Source of the DNA: Limnoperna fortunei
Taxonomy: Eukaryota > Mollusca > Bivalvia > Mytilida > Modiolidae
DNA: 64,000 nucleotides
NCBI GenBank assembly: GCA_944474755.1
Contig: OX104119.1
Span: 79,287,873 to 79,351,872 of the forward strand
Direction of reading: 5' to 3'
Shown: in pieces, positions 12,701 through 24,779 of the stretch
Position numbering within the stretch: position 1 is the stretch's first letter
Layout of the letters: each line of letters opens with the position of its first letter
Program-made: the position numbers and the translations under genes
The notes under the pieces: generated by a model
What the model saw: only the letters and a program-made list of their open reading frames with translations
What the model was told of the DNA's origin: nothing
The model's database searches: none

Positions 12701-13985
12701 AATATGAAAGAAAGCTGCAATAATTTTCCACCATTCATGACTTTTGACTGTTAAGAATTGGCATACAGCGAGATAACGTTCGTCCTTCAGATGACATGTG
12801 CCAATGTGATTACATAGGTTTTCGTGTGAGATAAGTTGTTGACGTTAAGGTTATTGGTATCTGTATGCTGACATGTTTCAGTTGAGGTGAACTGTCAGCT
12901 TGATATGATTTGTGTCCATTTGATACGACATGTTTACTTGAGGTAATGTGACGATGTTATTTATATATAAACTACCGGATGTGAATCACTGCCCGCTGCT
13001 CCGTTACGAATAATGAGACCTCTTTGTAAAAAAAAAGCTACATTATTGTAGCAAATCGACATGTCTTCGATTCAGATGGCTCTTTCAAATTGAGATACAA
13101 AACATATCATTGGGTTCGAGTGACTCTTTTTTCTTTTTTTAGGTGTTTTTGGTTTTTTGTGTTGCGCCGTGTATGTTTGTCTATATCCGGATTTGTAACG
13201 GTCCATTGACTTTTGGCTCGTTTGTGTATCTATATGTCTGTATGTCTGCTTGTGATATGACGTGTTAATGTAAGATGACATTTATCAGTGTGTATTAGCA
13301 CATATCTATGTCATGTATGTAAGATCATATAGATGCAGGTCGTTTGGTGGTGATGAAGAAGTGCCGTGAAATGGTAGTGATTTTGAAGCAAACATTTTCT
13401 AAATTTTGTGTTTCCCATTCTTTATTGGTGTTTTTTACCGCACAACACGAGTTTTCTATATAAATGAATGAAAACGAAAGGAAAAAACTTTAAATTATTT
13501 TAAAAAACAATTGTATCTCCTGCATCTAATCCCACAACACTGAATTTTCATTTAGTTCGTTTAGTTTTGATTAACTTGACCTTCATCTACAGTTTTGCTT
13601 TATGTTGATTTTGATGTATGTAACCATATTATTTTATACACAATTAATGTGTTTATATGGTTTGTATTTCTCCATCTTAACTAGTTTCGATGCTTTAAGC
13701 TAATGGTTAAAATCAAAATAAAAATAATGCATGTAGATGAAAACGTATAACTGATTTTATGCGATTTGTTAATGACTCAACGGAAGTATAAAACACTGAT
13801 CACCGATTTGTTAAAAATGATACTTTAATTTAAAACTAAATACTACAGTTATTCATACATATATATATAATTCTAATGCAGTTCTTGATGTAACGTCGAT
13901 TCTGATTGGATAACGTGAATAATTTCATGGCATCAATTCCACGATTGATGCCGTCAGATTTTAACGCAAGCGCAGACGTTATTAT
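12645..13985 (+). repeat. 1.34-kb segmental direct repeat, copy 1
   Basis: Nearly identical to 15232-16566 in the same orientation, offset 2587 bp in the middle. It starts inside a 39-bp satellite unit and ends near AACGCAAGCGCAGACGTTAT. The minus-strand 69-residue ORF (13072-13281) is duplicated identically, but it matches no family I recognise. Confidence 0.9.
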
Positions 13986-15231
13986 TTTAATATTATATTT
14001 TCAATTGCTGCTTTTCAGTGTTTACACTTGGTCATTGTTTATAGTTATGTTCATTTAGGTGTGACATTTAGTGGTCAACTAAGTCTTGATTGAGTTGTGG
14101 TCACCTGGTATTTTAGGCGGGAATCTTAGTAGAATTGACCATTGTTTTGTGATAGTCAGACGCAGACATTTTTCATGGTCATATTTGATATTTGGTTTTG
14201 GTTTTCTGATAATTGGTTTTGATGCTTTTGGAGATTGAAATATTTTCCAGAGAGGTTAGTTCTGTTCTTTATACTAACATCTTTAATTGTAAAATTCTTA
14301 GTTCCTCTTGGTATGAGATTTTGCGTGAGTGATTGAATGTATGTCTGAAAGGTGTGCAGATAAACTGTATGTGTAATAAACGGTAATGAATATAAAACTT
14401 GTATAAATTTAGTAATTGGTAAATTTATATAAAACAGTTAAATTTTATAATATAGCTTAAATTCCTAAACCTTGTTAAAAGTAAATCACAAATACCTGAT
14501 TGACTGAGTGTTTATGAATTTATTAAAATATCGTTTAAACAGATAATTCAGAATAAAATGGTAAGAGAAATAAAATGAGAGTGTGCATTATTTGCACCAA
14601 TGGTTTTAGACTTGTGATTTATTAGTGTTAATTATTTATTCTGTAGATTGTAACTTGGTGTATTGCTGACCACCATTTAGTGAAATACTAGCGCAGCCTT
14701 CGCACAAACGTGTGAGGAAGGTTTTGTATTGTTATTTTTATATTTTTGTATACATATTGTGCAGTCGATCTGTTACATGTATTTAAAATAAATACTTTGT
14801 ATGCACCTCATTTCTGCATACACACAAGATTATCTTTTAATATTGTGATATTTTTGTATGTGTAAATATAGCAGTTGATAACTTAACTGTTACTTTAACC
14901 GTCGTAGACTTATGGAAAATGTATAACGTATATAGCAGATATATTAAGTAAAATATGTCTACGTTAATACAAAATGTGACATAACATTTTGTTGGAATAA
15001 TTTAATACATATCTGTATATTTTTACTACAAATCTAGAAGGAAAGGAACATTCATTCTAATATATTGTGAAGATATTTTTTTTACCTGATATATTGTTGT
15101 AACTTTATTATATTTTGTTATTAAGTTATAAATTGTTGTTTCATGGCATTTTCGTCCTAGTATAAAATAAAGAATCTAACACCCTGGGTATTAGTTGTGT
15201 GTTATTTGAATATTGGATTGGAACACTGCTA
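13986..15231. other. AT-rich spacer between the two segmental repeats
   Basis: No coding region, RNA gene or clear repeat is visible. Together with copy 1 it would form a 2.59-kb unit if the arrangement arose by tandem duplication. Confidence 0.5.
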
Positions 15232-16566
15232 CAGTTATAGTACTGATTACCTTACAGACGATCATATAAACATGTCTCTGGAAGAAAATATGAAAGAAAG
15301 ATACAACGATTTTCCTCCATTCATGACTTGTAATTGTTAAGAATTGACATACAGCGAGATAACGTTTGTCCTTCGGATGACATGTGCCAATGTGATTACA
15401 TAGGTTTTCGTGTGAGATAAGTTGTTGACGTTAAGGTTATTGGTATCTGTATGCTGACATGTTTCAGTGTGAGGTGAACTGTCAGCTTGATATGATTTGT
15501 GTCCATTTGATACGACTTGTTTACTTGAGGTAATGTGGCGATGTTATTTATATATAAACTACCGGATGTGAATCACTGCCCGCTGCTCCGTTACGAATAA
15601 TGAGACCTCTTTGTAAAAAAAAAGCTACATTATTGTAGCAAATCGACATGTCTTCGATTCAGATGGCTCTTTCAAATTGAGATACAAAACATATCATTGG
15701 GTTCGAGTGACTCTTTTTTCTTTTTTTAGGTGTTTTTGGTTTTTTGTGTTGCGCCGTGTATGTTTGTCTATATCCGGATTTGTAACGGTCCATTGACTTT
15801 TGGCTCGTTTGTGTATCTATATGTCTGTATGTCTGCTTGTGATATGACGTGTTAATGTAAGATGACATTTATCAGTGTGTATTAGCACATATCTATGTCA
15901 TGTATGTAAGATCATATAGATACAGGTCGTTTGGTGGTGATGAAGAAGTGCCGTGAATGGTAGTGATTTTGAAGCAAACATTTTCTAAATTTTGTGTTTC
16001 CCATTCTTTATTGGTGTTTTTTACCGCACAACACGAGTTTTCTATATAAATGAATGAAAACGAAAGGAAAAAACTTTAAATTATTTTAAAAAACAATTGT
16101 ATCTCCTGCATCTAATCCCACAACACTGAATTTTCATTTAGTTCGTTTAGTTTTGATTAACTTGACCTTCATCTACAGTTTTGCTTTATGTTGATTTTGA
16201 TGTATGTAACCATATTATTTTATACACAATTAATGTGTTTATATGGTTTGTATTTCTCCATCTTAACTAGTTTCGATGCTTTAAGCTAATGGTTAAAATC
16301 AAAATAAAAATAATGCATGTAGATGAAAACGTATAACTGATTTTATGCGATTTGTTAATGACTCAACGGAAGTATAAAACACTGATCACCGATTTGTTAA
16401 AAATGATACTTTAATTTAAAACTAAATACTACAGTTATTCATACATATATATATAATTCTAATGCAGTTCTTGATGTAACGTCAATTCTGATTGGATAAC
16501 GTGAATAATTTCATGGCATCAATTCCACGATTGATGCCGTCAGATTTTAACGCAAGCGCAGACGTT
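15232..16566 (+). repeat. Segmental direct repeat, copy 2
   Basis: Second copy of the segment at 12645-13985. It also starts in a satellite-like unit (GTACTGATTACCTTACAGAC). It ends exactly where the foldback-bearing sequence (TCCGGCAAATAAAAAATTCC) begins. Confidence 0.9.
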
Positions 16567-16635
16567 ATTTCCGGCAAATAAAAAATTCCACTTTTGATCA
16601 GTTAATTTAGTTTTTTATTGCCGTAGCATTAGAAT

Positions 16636-16802
16636 GGAGATAACTGTATTGTATTTGAAGATTTGCCGGCATCAATTGGTGATTTGATGGTCGGAAATAT
16701 CCGTTTACTGGCTCCGCTTACGCGTCGCCAATAAACTCAATTTCCGACCATCAAATCACCAATTGATGCCGGCAAATCTTCAAATACAATACAGTTATCT
16801 CC
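16636..16802. repeat. 63-bp perfect foldback
   Basis: The arms 16636-16698 and 16740-16802 are perfect reverse complements, starting GGAGATAACTGTATTGTATT, around a 41-nt spacer. The spacer can also pair partly (GTTTACTGGC with GCCAATAAAC, one mismatch). The near-zero divergence suggests a recent foldback or MITE insertion or an inverted duplication. 16803-17175, after it, holds nothing I recognise. Confidence 0.95.
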
Positions 16803-17175
16803 TAATTATCATACATCTAGGGTAGCAGAAGGAAACAACTTTTCAGAAATTGACGATTTTTAACAAGTTACACTAAATAATAATTGAAACTATTACAAGT
16901 ATAAAGCATGCCTGACAAAAGACACGAATATAAAAACAAACTTTAAACAATAATATACATAAATAGGTTTTTCACATTTCTTATATCTAATTACACTCCC
17001 AATATTTAGAAAGCTAAATACGGGTATTCATGACTATATATTTTATCCATAGACCTGATATAAAAAATTACACACTGCAATATAGATTCCAGTCATTGAT
17101 GAAGTTATTTAGTCATTTACTATTTATCGCATGCATGCATATCAACACTTAGCGGATTTAAGTTTCATTTCGGCA

Positions 17176-17340
17176 GGGAGTACTCGACTCCAATCTTAAT
17201 TGACAAGGATTGCCCGTTTTCCCACTGAAGATCATTGGTTATCGCAGGGTACTCTGGCTTTCTCCCCAATAAAAAACAAGACGTCATGCTATAGCTGGCT
17301 AATAGCTGATAGTGTCGTTAAAGCCCATTCAAACAGACCG
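17176..17340 (+). mobile_element. SINE fragment, 5'-truncated
   Basis: It lacks the tRNA-like head and begins at the body (TACTCGACTCCAATCTTAAT), with CAGGGTACTCTGGCTT following. The tail is diverged (TGTCGTTAAAGCCCATTCAA). Confidence 0.8.
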
Positions 17341-17559
17341 AAAATAGTTTGTTATGACTGTAGTAATAGTCAAAATACAAAACATACAATATTAAGATGC
17401 AATGACATATTTTCGAACGTTAAGCAGTGTAATCAGTCAATCAGGCCAGACTTATGTCATATTTGTTTCGCCCAACCATCTAAAATCTCTGTGCAGTATT
17501 GAGTGACCAGTTGATCTACCTTATAATTGTTGCCTACCAGCTGGTTGATTCAAACGGTT

Positions 17560-17870
17560 TCACAAGATGCTAATCTCCCCATGACATAAAGTAACAACAA
17601 AGAATGACAAACATTTGCTGCATGCAATCTTGAAAGCATTTAGTACAATTTTGTTTGCATATTTTGTGTGTTCACCATTTAAACTTACTCCCAAAATCTG
17701 AAGTAGACGTTTGCATTGTCCAAAATACGTTTGTTGTCTTAACATTAACATCTTATTTCCAAAATTCGCAATGCAGATAAATAGCATTAAAGGGAGAGTG
17801 CAATTCAACAACAGATTAAGAAAACCACAAACGTCATCAGCATAGAGTAACACATATAATTGAACCCAAG
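17560..17870 (-). pseudogene. LINE reverse-transcriptase fragment
   Basis: Minus-strand translation contains VLLYADDV, the catalytic F/Y-x-D-D box of non-LTR reverse transcriptases, followed downstream by QILGVSLNGEHTKYANKI, which matches the Y-L-G-V/L block after the palm domain. Only about 100 residues remain, with no flanking RT motifs, so this is a dead, truncated copy. Its family differs from the LINE at 28.6-32.4 kb. The next kilobase (17871-18544) is AT-rich with nothing recognised. Confidence 0.7.
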
Positions 17871-18544
17871 CTTAAATGTAATCGTTGTCAAACAATCATT
17901 CAATCAACATACGCATGATATATAAACTCTGTAAAATTCTTAAGAAATATATGGCAAACAGATTCTTAACACCAATGACTTTGGGTGTGTCGTTCTGCTA
18001 TCCAAGACACTTGACATTGGACACTTATACATAAATCTGTCTACACTATTTTTAGCTATAGCCAGTAGTATTCTATTAGCAGAATTAGAGGATTTTGGAA
18101 TAAGTAATAAAGACACAAATTAGTTTTTAACTTGTATTTAAAACAAAAATAATCAATTGTTCCAGAGTTCTTTTAAATCCAGTCTGCTCCTCTTACAACA
18201 AGCGTACATAAATAATATTTTACAAAATCTGTTATGCAAATTACAGTCAAGTAAAAAGTAGTTAAAAACTCAAAATTGTAATAGTTATGCTATAATGTCG
18301 TTCTTTTGTAAACAGTGGTTAATCAAGTTGAGTTATTTTTCTTGAGACTTTATTTAACACAAAGGTATACCGTAATAAGGGTGCCATAAAGGGGTTCGCG
18401 AGATGCAATGAACACAGTGTAATATATTTAGTATTAAATATATACTGCATATTACATGTCGGAATCTATATCAAAACGGCAATTTTGATTCCTGGACGCC
18501 CACTCTTAATCACATCTTTAATTGCACCCTATTACTGTATACTT

Positions 18545-18755
18545 ATTCATTTAATCGCAATAATTAATGCGTGTAATCGCAATATTTTTGCGTTTAATCG
18601 CAATAATTATTGTATTTCATAGCAATATTATTGCCTTTAATCGCAATAATTATTGTATTTATTCGCAATATTATTGCGTTTAATCACGATATTATTTTTT
18701 TTTCGCAATAGTAATTGCGTTTATTCGAAATCTTTTGCGTTTAAACGCAATAGAA
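18545..18755 (+). repeat. GCAATAAT-type short repeat array, left
   Basis: About ten repeats of 20-25 bp built from the word TTTAATCGCAATAATTATTG and variants. The units are themselves nearly palindromic. Mirrored by the array at 19395-19560. Confidence 0.8.
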
Positions 18756-18903
18756 ATATTTTGTTCCAACAAAGTGGCCCAAATAAGCTTAAGTAGAGAT
18801 ACATACATTTTAGAACAGATACATTACACAATGTTAAGAAACCTTTCATTTCCTCGACAGAAGGGTCATCTGTACAATAAGAAATATAGCAAAGGAAACC
18901 GCT

Positions 18904-19146
18904 CTAACAACAAGAGCCGAAAGTCAAAGGAATATTAAAAATCTGGATATAGACAAACATATACAACGCAATTTGTGGATTTTCTCTTATTGACTTTAAA
19001 CCATCATTATTACAAACAATAATGATATTCATCCCTACCAACCCTGTATTACATATAATACACATTCGTTCATTTATTGGAATATTTCTCCACCTTCCCA
19101 TTTCTATTGATATTCTTAAATTTGAACACCTAATTCTGCATAGCAT
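18904..19146 (-). pseudogene. LINE 3'-end coding fragment
   Basis: Minus-strand translation reads ISIEMGRWRNIPINERMCII followed by CNTG, which matches the cysteine-containing C-terminal tail block (E-x-G-R-W-x-x-x-P-x-x-x-R-x-C-x-x-C) of many non-LTR retrotransposon proteins. It lies between the two GCAATAAT arrays and is not collinear with the RT fragment at 17560-17870. Confidence 0.65.
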
Positions 19147-19394
19147 TTACGGTACAGATTGCCCCGCTTAGCACATGAAGTCTTAAACAAATGAAAAACA
19201 TTAAAAATTATTTCAGATAATTATAAAAATTATGTAAACTGTTTTGTTCCTGCTTTTGACTATGAATATTTAATATTAAATTTAATATTTAATATTTAAT
19301 ATTTAACGTGTAGATGTTTTTTCAACATTTATTACCAGGTCAAATTTGGCACGTTGCGATTGACTAATTTGCACTCTAATTGTTTTATTAATTT

Positions 19395-19560
19395 AAACGT
19401 TTAAACGCAAAAGTTTTCGACTAAACGCAATTCATTTTGCTATAATTATTGCGATTTTGCTATAATTATTGCGATTAAAAGCAATAATTATTGCGGAAAA
19501 ACAATAATATCGCGATTAAACGCAATAATATTGCGAACAAATACAATAATTGCTTATCAT
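19395..19560 (-). repeat. GCAATAAT-type short repeat array, right (mirrored)
   Basis: Units such as GCTATAATTATTGCGATT and AAACGCAATAATATTGCG, the inverse of the array at 18545-18755. The two arrays bracket about 640 bp, as subterminal inverted repeats of one element might. Confidence 0.7.
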
Positions 19561-19684
19561 CCGGTAAGGAAACCCGTTTTGATTATATTTATTAACTGTC
19601 GGTAGTCCAGAAATAAATTGATAATCAATACCTTGAACTAGTTATAGTTAATAAATATACTATATCTATTTTTATACGGCAGAT

Positions 19685-19785
19685 TTTCCCGAGTGGTCTA
19701 GAGAGCTGGACATAAGGCAGGCGAATATGTGCCATGTAGTGTCAAAACAGTGCGAGTTCAACACCGCTGAGGGTAAGCAAAAACG
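19685..19785 (+). mobile_element. tRNA-like SINE head (tentative)
   Basis: CCCGAGTGGTCTAGAGAGCT resembles a tRNA A box with variable-arm-type sequence, and GTGCGAGTTCAACACCGCTG resembles a B box about 65 bp later. A full cloverleaf does not fold convincingly, so it is more likely a SINE or tRNA pseudogene. Confidence 0.35.
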
Positions 19786-20064
19786 ATTCAAAGTATTAAA
19801 ATTTAATTCTAACACTGTTGGACTTAATTTGAAAGGCGTATACCATATATAGTTGGGCTAAATTTATGCAATTTTTTATTACAAATATTATGCACGTGAA
19901 AGTTATATAAAAAATTATTATCAGCAGATAAAATGAAACAAATGAGATATACATCAGAGATCCACATAAATATAATATTGCTAATTGAAATATTTGCCAT
20001 GACCTATTATCGCGGATTTCGCTTACTTCTTATAAGAAAACAAATTTAGCAAGCGCAAGGTATA

Positions 20065-20280
20065 GTTCGTCTACTATTGATCACATGGGAGATCACAATG
20101 AAATTGCGGGTTCGAGTCTCACTGTGGGTAGGGTGTACTCGACTCCAACGTTAATTAGCAAGAATTGCCAGTTTTCCTACCGAAGGTCAGGGATTTTCTC
20201 CTACGTCTTCCTCCTCAATATAAACTAGATATAAATGAAAAATTGCTTAAAGTGGAATTAGTAAACAATCAAACAAACAA
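20065..20280 (+). mobile_element. tRNA-derived SINE, lacking the 5' end
   Basis: It keeps the B box (GCGGGTTCGAGTCTCACTGT), the body (GTGTACTCGACTCCAACGTT) and a diverged tail ending in a CAAACAAACAAAAC run. 20281-21269 beyond it is AT-rich; only a short stretch (CGAGGGTACGATTA, 20445) recurs elsewhere (near 52.3 kb). Confidence 0.8.
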
Positions 20281-21269
20281 AACAAAATATATTTTAAAAA
20301 AAATTAAATTCTACAGAGCGAATAAATAGAATAAAACAACTTATATTCTCTTTGCAATAAATTACAATAAAAATTGAGTAAATCTTACAGGAAAAACTCT
20401 AGTTTTGTGATTTGTCAGATTAAAAAAACAAAACAAAAAAAAACGAGGGTACGATTAATCATTCTATTACAATTGAAGCATGTGTTAGAGTTCTAAAGGA
20501 GCTGATAAAATAGAACATGAATAATTCACGATAGAAAAAAACCAAAAACTTAATGTCCATGTTATTATTTCTCTACCTCCAAGCCTTAAACACATCTCAA
20601 TTGTTGTTCGACGCTGACGTTGTCTTTATGCACGTGTGGTTTCACTGCAACCTGATATGCACACATTATCCTTTAGATGCATATGCACAGCTGTGTTAAT
20701 CATTTATCGAAATATTTATATATCGAATTACATCCTTTTGTTTTTATTGATAAGCAGGCAGTGTTCTTAATAACAAAATAAGCAAAAGTAATATGACGAT
20801 ATCCTTACATATGGTCCGGCTTTTCTGGTTCGGAATGTCCTTTGGTCCGAAAACAAAGATTTATTTTTTCATGAATATAATGTAAGTTACCATTCACCGT
20901 CGTAAACTTGTGAGTAATTTAGCATAAGAACTGTTGACTATAAACGGAAAAAAGACTTCAGATTTATAACACAATGTAAGGTGTGCTATCTTGGTTTTGT
21001 GTTTGATAACATTTTGTACTATCTTTTTCCTGGAATTGATATTTATGAAAAATGCATTTAAACACACAACTGTACATATGCATACGGATTATTTTAGATT
21101 TCCGTATGGCAACTTCCCTTGTCTGACAGCAATATTCCACTCGGTACACATGTCGCCGTTGATACGCCACTCTAGGATCTTCATCCATTTACAAGGACTT
21201 GCTGAGATATGAATTTTTCTGTTACACAAACTTTTAGGAAAGGGTACACTTAAGATAAACGTCTAATGG

Positions 21270-21817
21270 TATCTTTGTCATATCATTGGTTTACGTCAGG
21301 ATCGCACTAGTATGTGTACTAAAATTTCGATATATTCTTGGGTTGAATCGGGGTTGTAATCGTTATTTTTGTATAGTAATGTTACGTTCCACATATTGAC
21401 TTCCATTTCATTCAGTGCATTGGTCAGTTAACTATTAAAAGGTAAACATTGCACCAAAATCTCCCTACTTTTAAAAAAGCTGTGTGAGAAAAATACTGAT
21501 ATTTTCTGCATCTTTATTTTCGTTCTGATATTGATGCAAATAGAACAACACATAAGTTTATCGCTCATTTTGAACATTTGTTCAGGGAGTCAATTTTTGT
21601 TAAATTATTTATTTTTCAAAAAACACGTGTGAACTGACGACAGTTATTTAATATCTCACGCACCATTGGTTAATAGTTTAGCTTAAACAATGTCCTTAAA
21701 AGGTACATTGCTTACCTATCCTACATATAAATTACAAACAACAGATACTTTAATAATACCCATAAAATGGGAATTGCAGCTTAGAGACGGTTAGCTTTTT
21801 AGAAAAGCTAAACTTGT
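21270..21817 (+). repeat. Inverted-repeat element, left arm (about 545 bp)
   Basis: Pairs with 22886-23430 as reverse complement, with moderate divergence. It contains AGGATCGCACTAGTATGTGT near the outer end. The inner end is AGACGGTTAGCTTTTTAGAA followed by AAGCTAAACTTGT, itself a small palindrome. A third copy of the same sequence lies at 35.8-40.0 kb. Confidence 0.9.
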
Positions 21818-22885
21818 ACGAATACATACTGTTGGTCTGTACTTCAACTATACAACAGTCCCATGTACAAAATTAAATTTATTTATGAGTTTCCGTTTTC
21901 ATTGTATTCAGTTTTGCCTTTCCATTGTTCTTACCGTTCTTCGGATTCCTTGTCAACTTCATTCTCCGAAAAACGTCGATCAGTTTATTTGGTTTGAAAA
22001 TGTAATAAATTAAATAGGTAACAAAAAATACTAAATTATTGACAACCCAATTTTTTGGGGTATAAGGTTGTCTTTGGACTGTTTATGACAATAAACTTTT
22101 TAATGATATATATAATTCAGATACTTCAATAAAGATCAATTTATTCCGACGCAGTCGGTATATTTTCGAATTGTGGTCTTTGTATCCATGGTAACGTACT
22201 GTTATTGAAGACAATCTTGGATTCTGATTGGACAAAAATAGACTTAAAATTCTGCGTTCGGACAATCTACTATCACACTCTGCAGATGTAAGACCTCCAA
22301 GACGGTCAGAGTGGGGAAACGCCCGGTACCCATGTGGGGTACCGGAGTAGGCCAACGTTACATCGGAGCAGCCCGGCCGCTAGTAGGACATATGCTGCCG
22401 AGTTTTTCGACCAAATATCCCGAAGGCCGGGCTTCGACAAAACCACCATGGTGGAGACCATGGATTACTAACCCTAACAACCGTCCGACCGAGGGTATTA
22501 ATTTACCAGTGTAGGACGTTAAAAACCACCAATCATCATCATCATCTACTATCATAGCATACTGTGAAAAGCATCTCTATTTGCATTTCTCAATTAATAT
22601 TCCAGCAGACCGTTGTTGTAAAACAATTGGTATTCGTAATTAAACTTTAGAGAATTATTTTAATGCCAAAGATTGTCATTCATAACTTATAAACAATATT
22701 TACATGATAAAACCTATACGTCGTGTAATTTTTGCGCAATTCGTCTGGTGTAGAATTATATTTGCTTTGTTGACCATCGTAAACAATCCTCACGCCAATA
22801 CACCATATTTTCTTCAATTGACCGCCTGACACACACAATCTCTATCGTGAAATTATGGTCATACAAATGATCCTACATGAAGGTA
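21818..22885. other. Core between the inverted arms
   Basis: About 1.07 kb without a coding region I can support. It includes the 18-mer TTCCGACGCAGTCGGTAT (22144) that recurs at 23683, a GC-richer stretch 22280-22520 and a short CATCAT run near 22535. Confidence 0.6.
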
Positions 22886-23430
22886 ACAAGTTTAGCTTTT
22901 CTAAAAAGCTAACCGTCTCTTAGCTGCATTACAAATTTTATGGATTTATTAAAGTATCTGTTTTTTTTTTAATTTATATGTAAGATAGGTAAACAATGTA
23001 CATGTACCTTGTAAGGACATTGTTAACGCTAACCTATTATCCAATGGTGCTTGAGAGATTTAAATGCCTGTCGTCACTTGCTTTTTAAAAAATAATTAAA
23101 ATTAAAAGTTGACTCCCTAAACAACAATGATCAAAATTAGCGGTAAAAATATGTTTTGTTAAATTTGCATCAATATCAGAACGAAAATAAAGATACAGAA
23201 CATATAATATTTTCCTAACCCAAACAGCTTTAAAAAGTAGGGAGATTTTGGTACAATGTTTACCTTTTAATTGTTCACTGACCAATGCATTGAATGAAAT
23301 AGAAGTCAATAAGTGGAACGTAACATTACTACACTAAAATACTGATTACAACCCCGATTCGACCTAAGAATATATCGAAATTTCAGTACACATACTAGTG
23401 CGATCCTGACGTAAACCAATGAAATGAGAA
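22886..23430 (-). repeat. Inverted-repeat element, right arm
   Basis: Reverse complement of the left arm at 21270-21817. The sequence just outside it (23430-23500) also matches the third copy near 35.8 kb, so the ancestral repeat is longer than the arm. Confidence 0.9.
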
Positions 23431-23834
23431 AAATATTTATAGATTTAGTTCACCACCCAATCAAGTATCAGAGAGTCATTTACTCCGAAGACTGATCGAC
23501 GGTAATTAGGTCATTGGTAATTGTCAGAACGCCAAATTACTTCTATAAGACACAGTTGTTCGATAACACATTTTATTTACTATACACGCACAGCTCATAG
23601 AATTAAGAGTAAAATTCACTGATGGTTCCGTTGCAATTATTTATTTGGACTTCAATTACCCATATGGTTTATCTCCCCCTTTTTCCGACGCAGTCGGTAT
23701 TATATTCACTTTTTACCCTTTGACCTCATGACACTTCACCTCTTGTAATTCTGTTTCTTGATTGGTTAAAAAGCAATTGGACGGGGGTTCGGAACAGGGT
23801 TGTAAATTGGACAGGGGCTCGGAACAGGGTGGTA

Positions 23835-24113
23835 ATTTACCTTTCAAATTGTGTACTATTTTTAGATTTTACCGTCTGTTTGTTTATAAAATTATTTCAT
23901 AGTGCAATTTAAGTATAAAGAACGATAGAGATGGGCTGCAGTTTGTCAAATTTTATATCAAACAACTTGTACAATTTACATTTCAAATTGTGTACTATTA
24001 TTAGATTTTACCGTCTGTTTGTTTATAAAATTATTTCATAGTGCAATTTAAGTATAAAGAACGATAGAGATGGGCTGCAGTTTGTCAAATTTTATATCAA
24101 ACAACTTGTACAA
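23835..24113 (+). repeat. 139-bp tandem duplication
   Basis: Two adjacent 139-bp copies, nearly identical, containing GTCTGTTTGTTTATAAAATT. Just before it (about 23776-23834) a 29-bp GGACAGGGGCTCGGAACAGG-type unit is also doubled. Confidence 0.9.
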
Positions 24114-24779
24114 AAATGTTAAATATTTTTTATTTGAAGTACAGCGCAAATTAAATGCAAATTAACACGCTGGATTTTAGCGGGTTTTTATGGAGGATAA
24201 AACAGACGAAGAGACGAAATTTTAATTAATTTCTAAATACAAATTAAAAATCATTTTATATTCATTTTGATATTAAATTAAATGTATTATTGTTCTTGGG
24301 CGTCCGTCGTAGTACACACATAGATAGAGGGTTGTGGCTCTAATTGTAAAGTATACTTTGCTTATTCAGTAAATTTTAAACTATAAACATTTTATTAAAA
24401 AATTTCTAATATTCAATTTGTTTACATTATTGTATAACTGCTTTGGTGCTCGCAGAAAAACTTCATTTCTATATCTTAGGCATTGGGTTTCAATACATAA
24501 TAGCAATAAACTTTCTGGAATACATGTACATGTACAGCAAAGTACATGTAGTTGTATGTACATAATCAATTTTAGGTTAACTGTATGCTTGGTAAATCTG
24601 TTAATACAGTCATTCTCAATTAAGTTTGCCATTACTGAAAAATGTGTGTCGCTAGCTTTTTTTTCAGATTGATACTGTCAGAGGACTTCATAGTCACTCA
24701 GATTATCAAATGCATGCATTCTGATAAGACTCCAGTTAAAAAACCGCGTCAAGATTGATAATTTGAGTTTCATACCACC

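Noticed and set aside
13072..13281. Identical 69-residue minus-strand ORFs at 13072-13281 and 15659-15868 as a duplicated gene
   Set aside because: Identity follows from the recent DNA duplication; composition is low complexity and no family is recognised.
12645..16566. Long direct repeats as LTRs of a retrotransposon
   Set aside because: The repeats begin inside a satellite unit, lack TG...CA ends and target duplications, and the interior has no gag-pol.
17560..17853. Functional reverse transcriptase because of the YADD box
   Set aside because: Only about 100 residues with a single catalytic motif; other RT motifs are absent on either side.
20964..21212. Overlapping ORFs on both strands near 21.0-21.2 kb
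   Set aside because: Some coding-like composition, but no motif or family, and the frames oppose each other; too weak to call.
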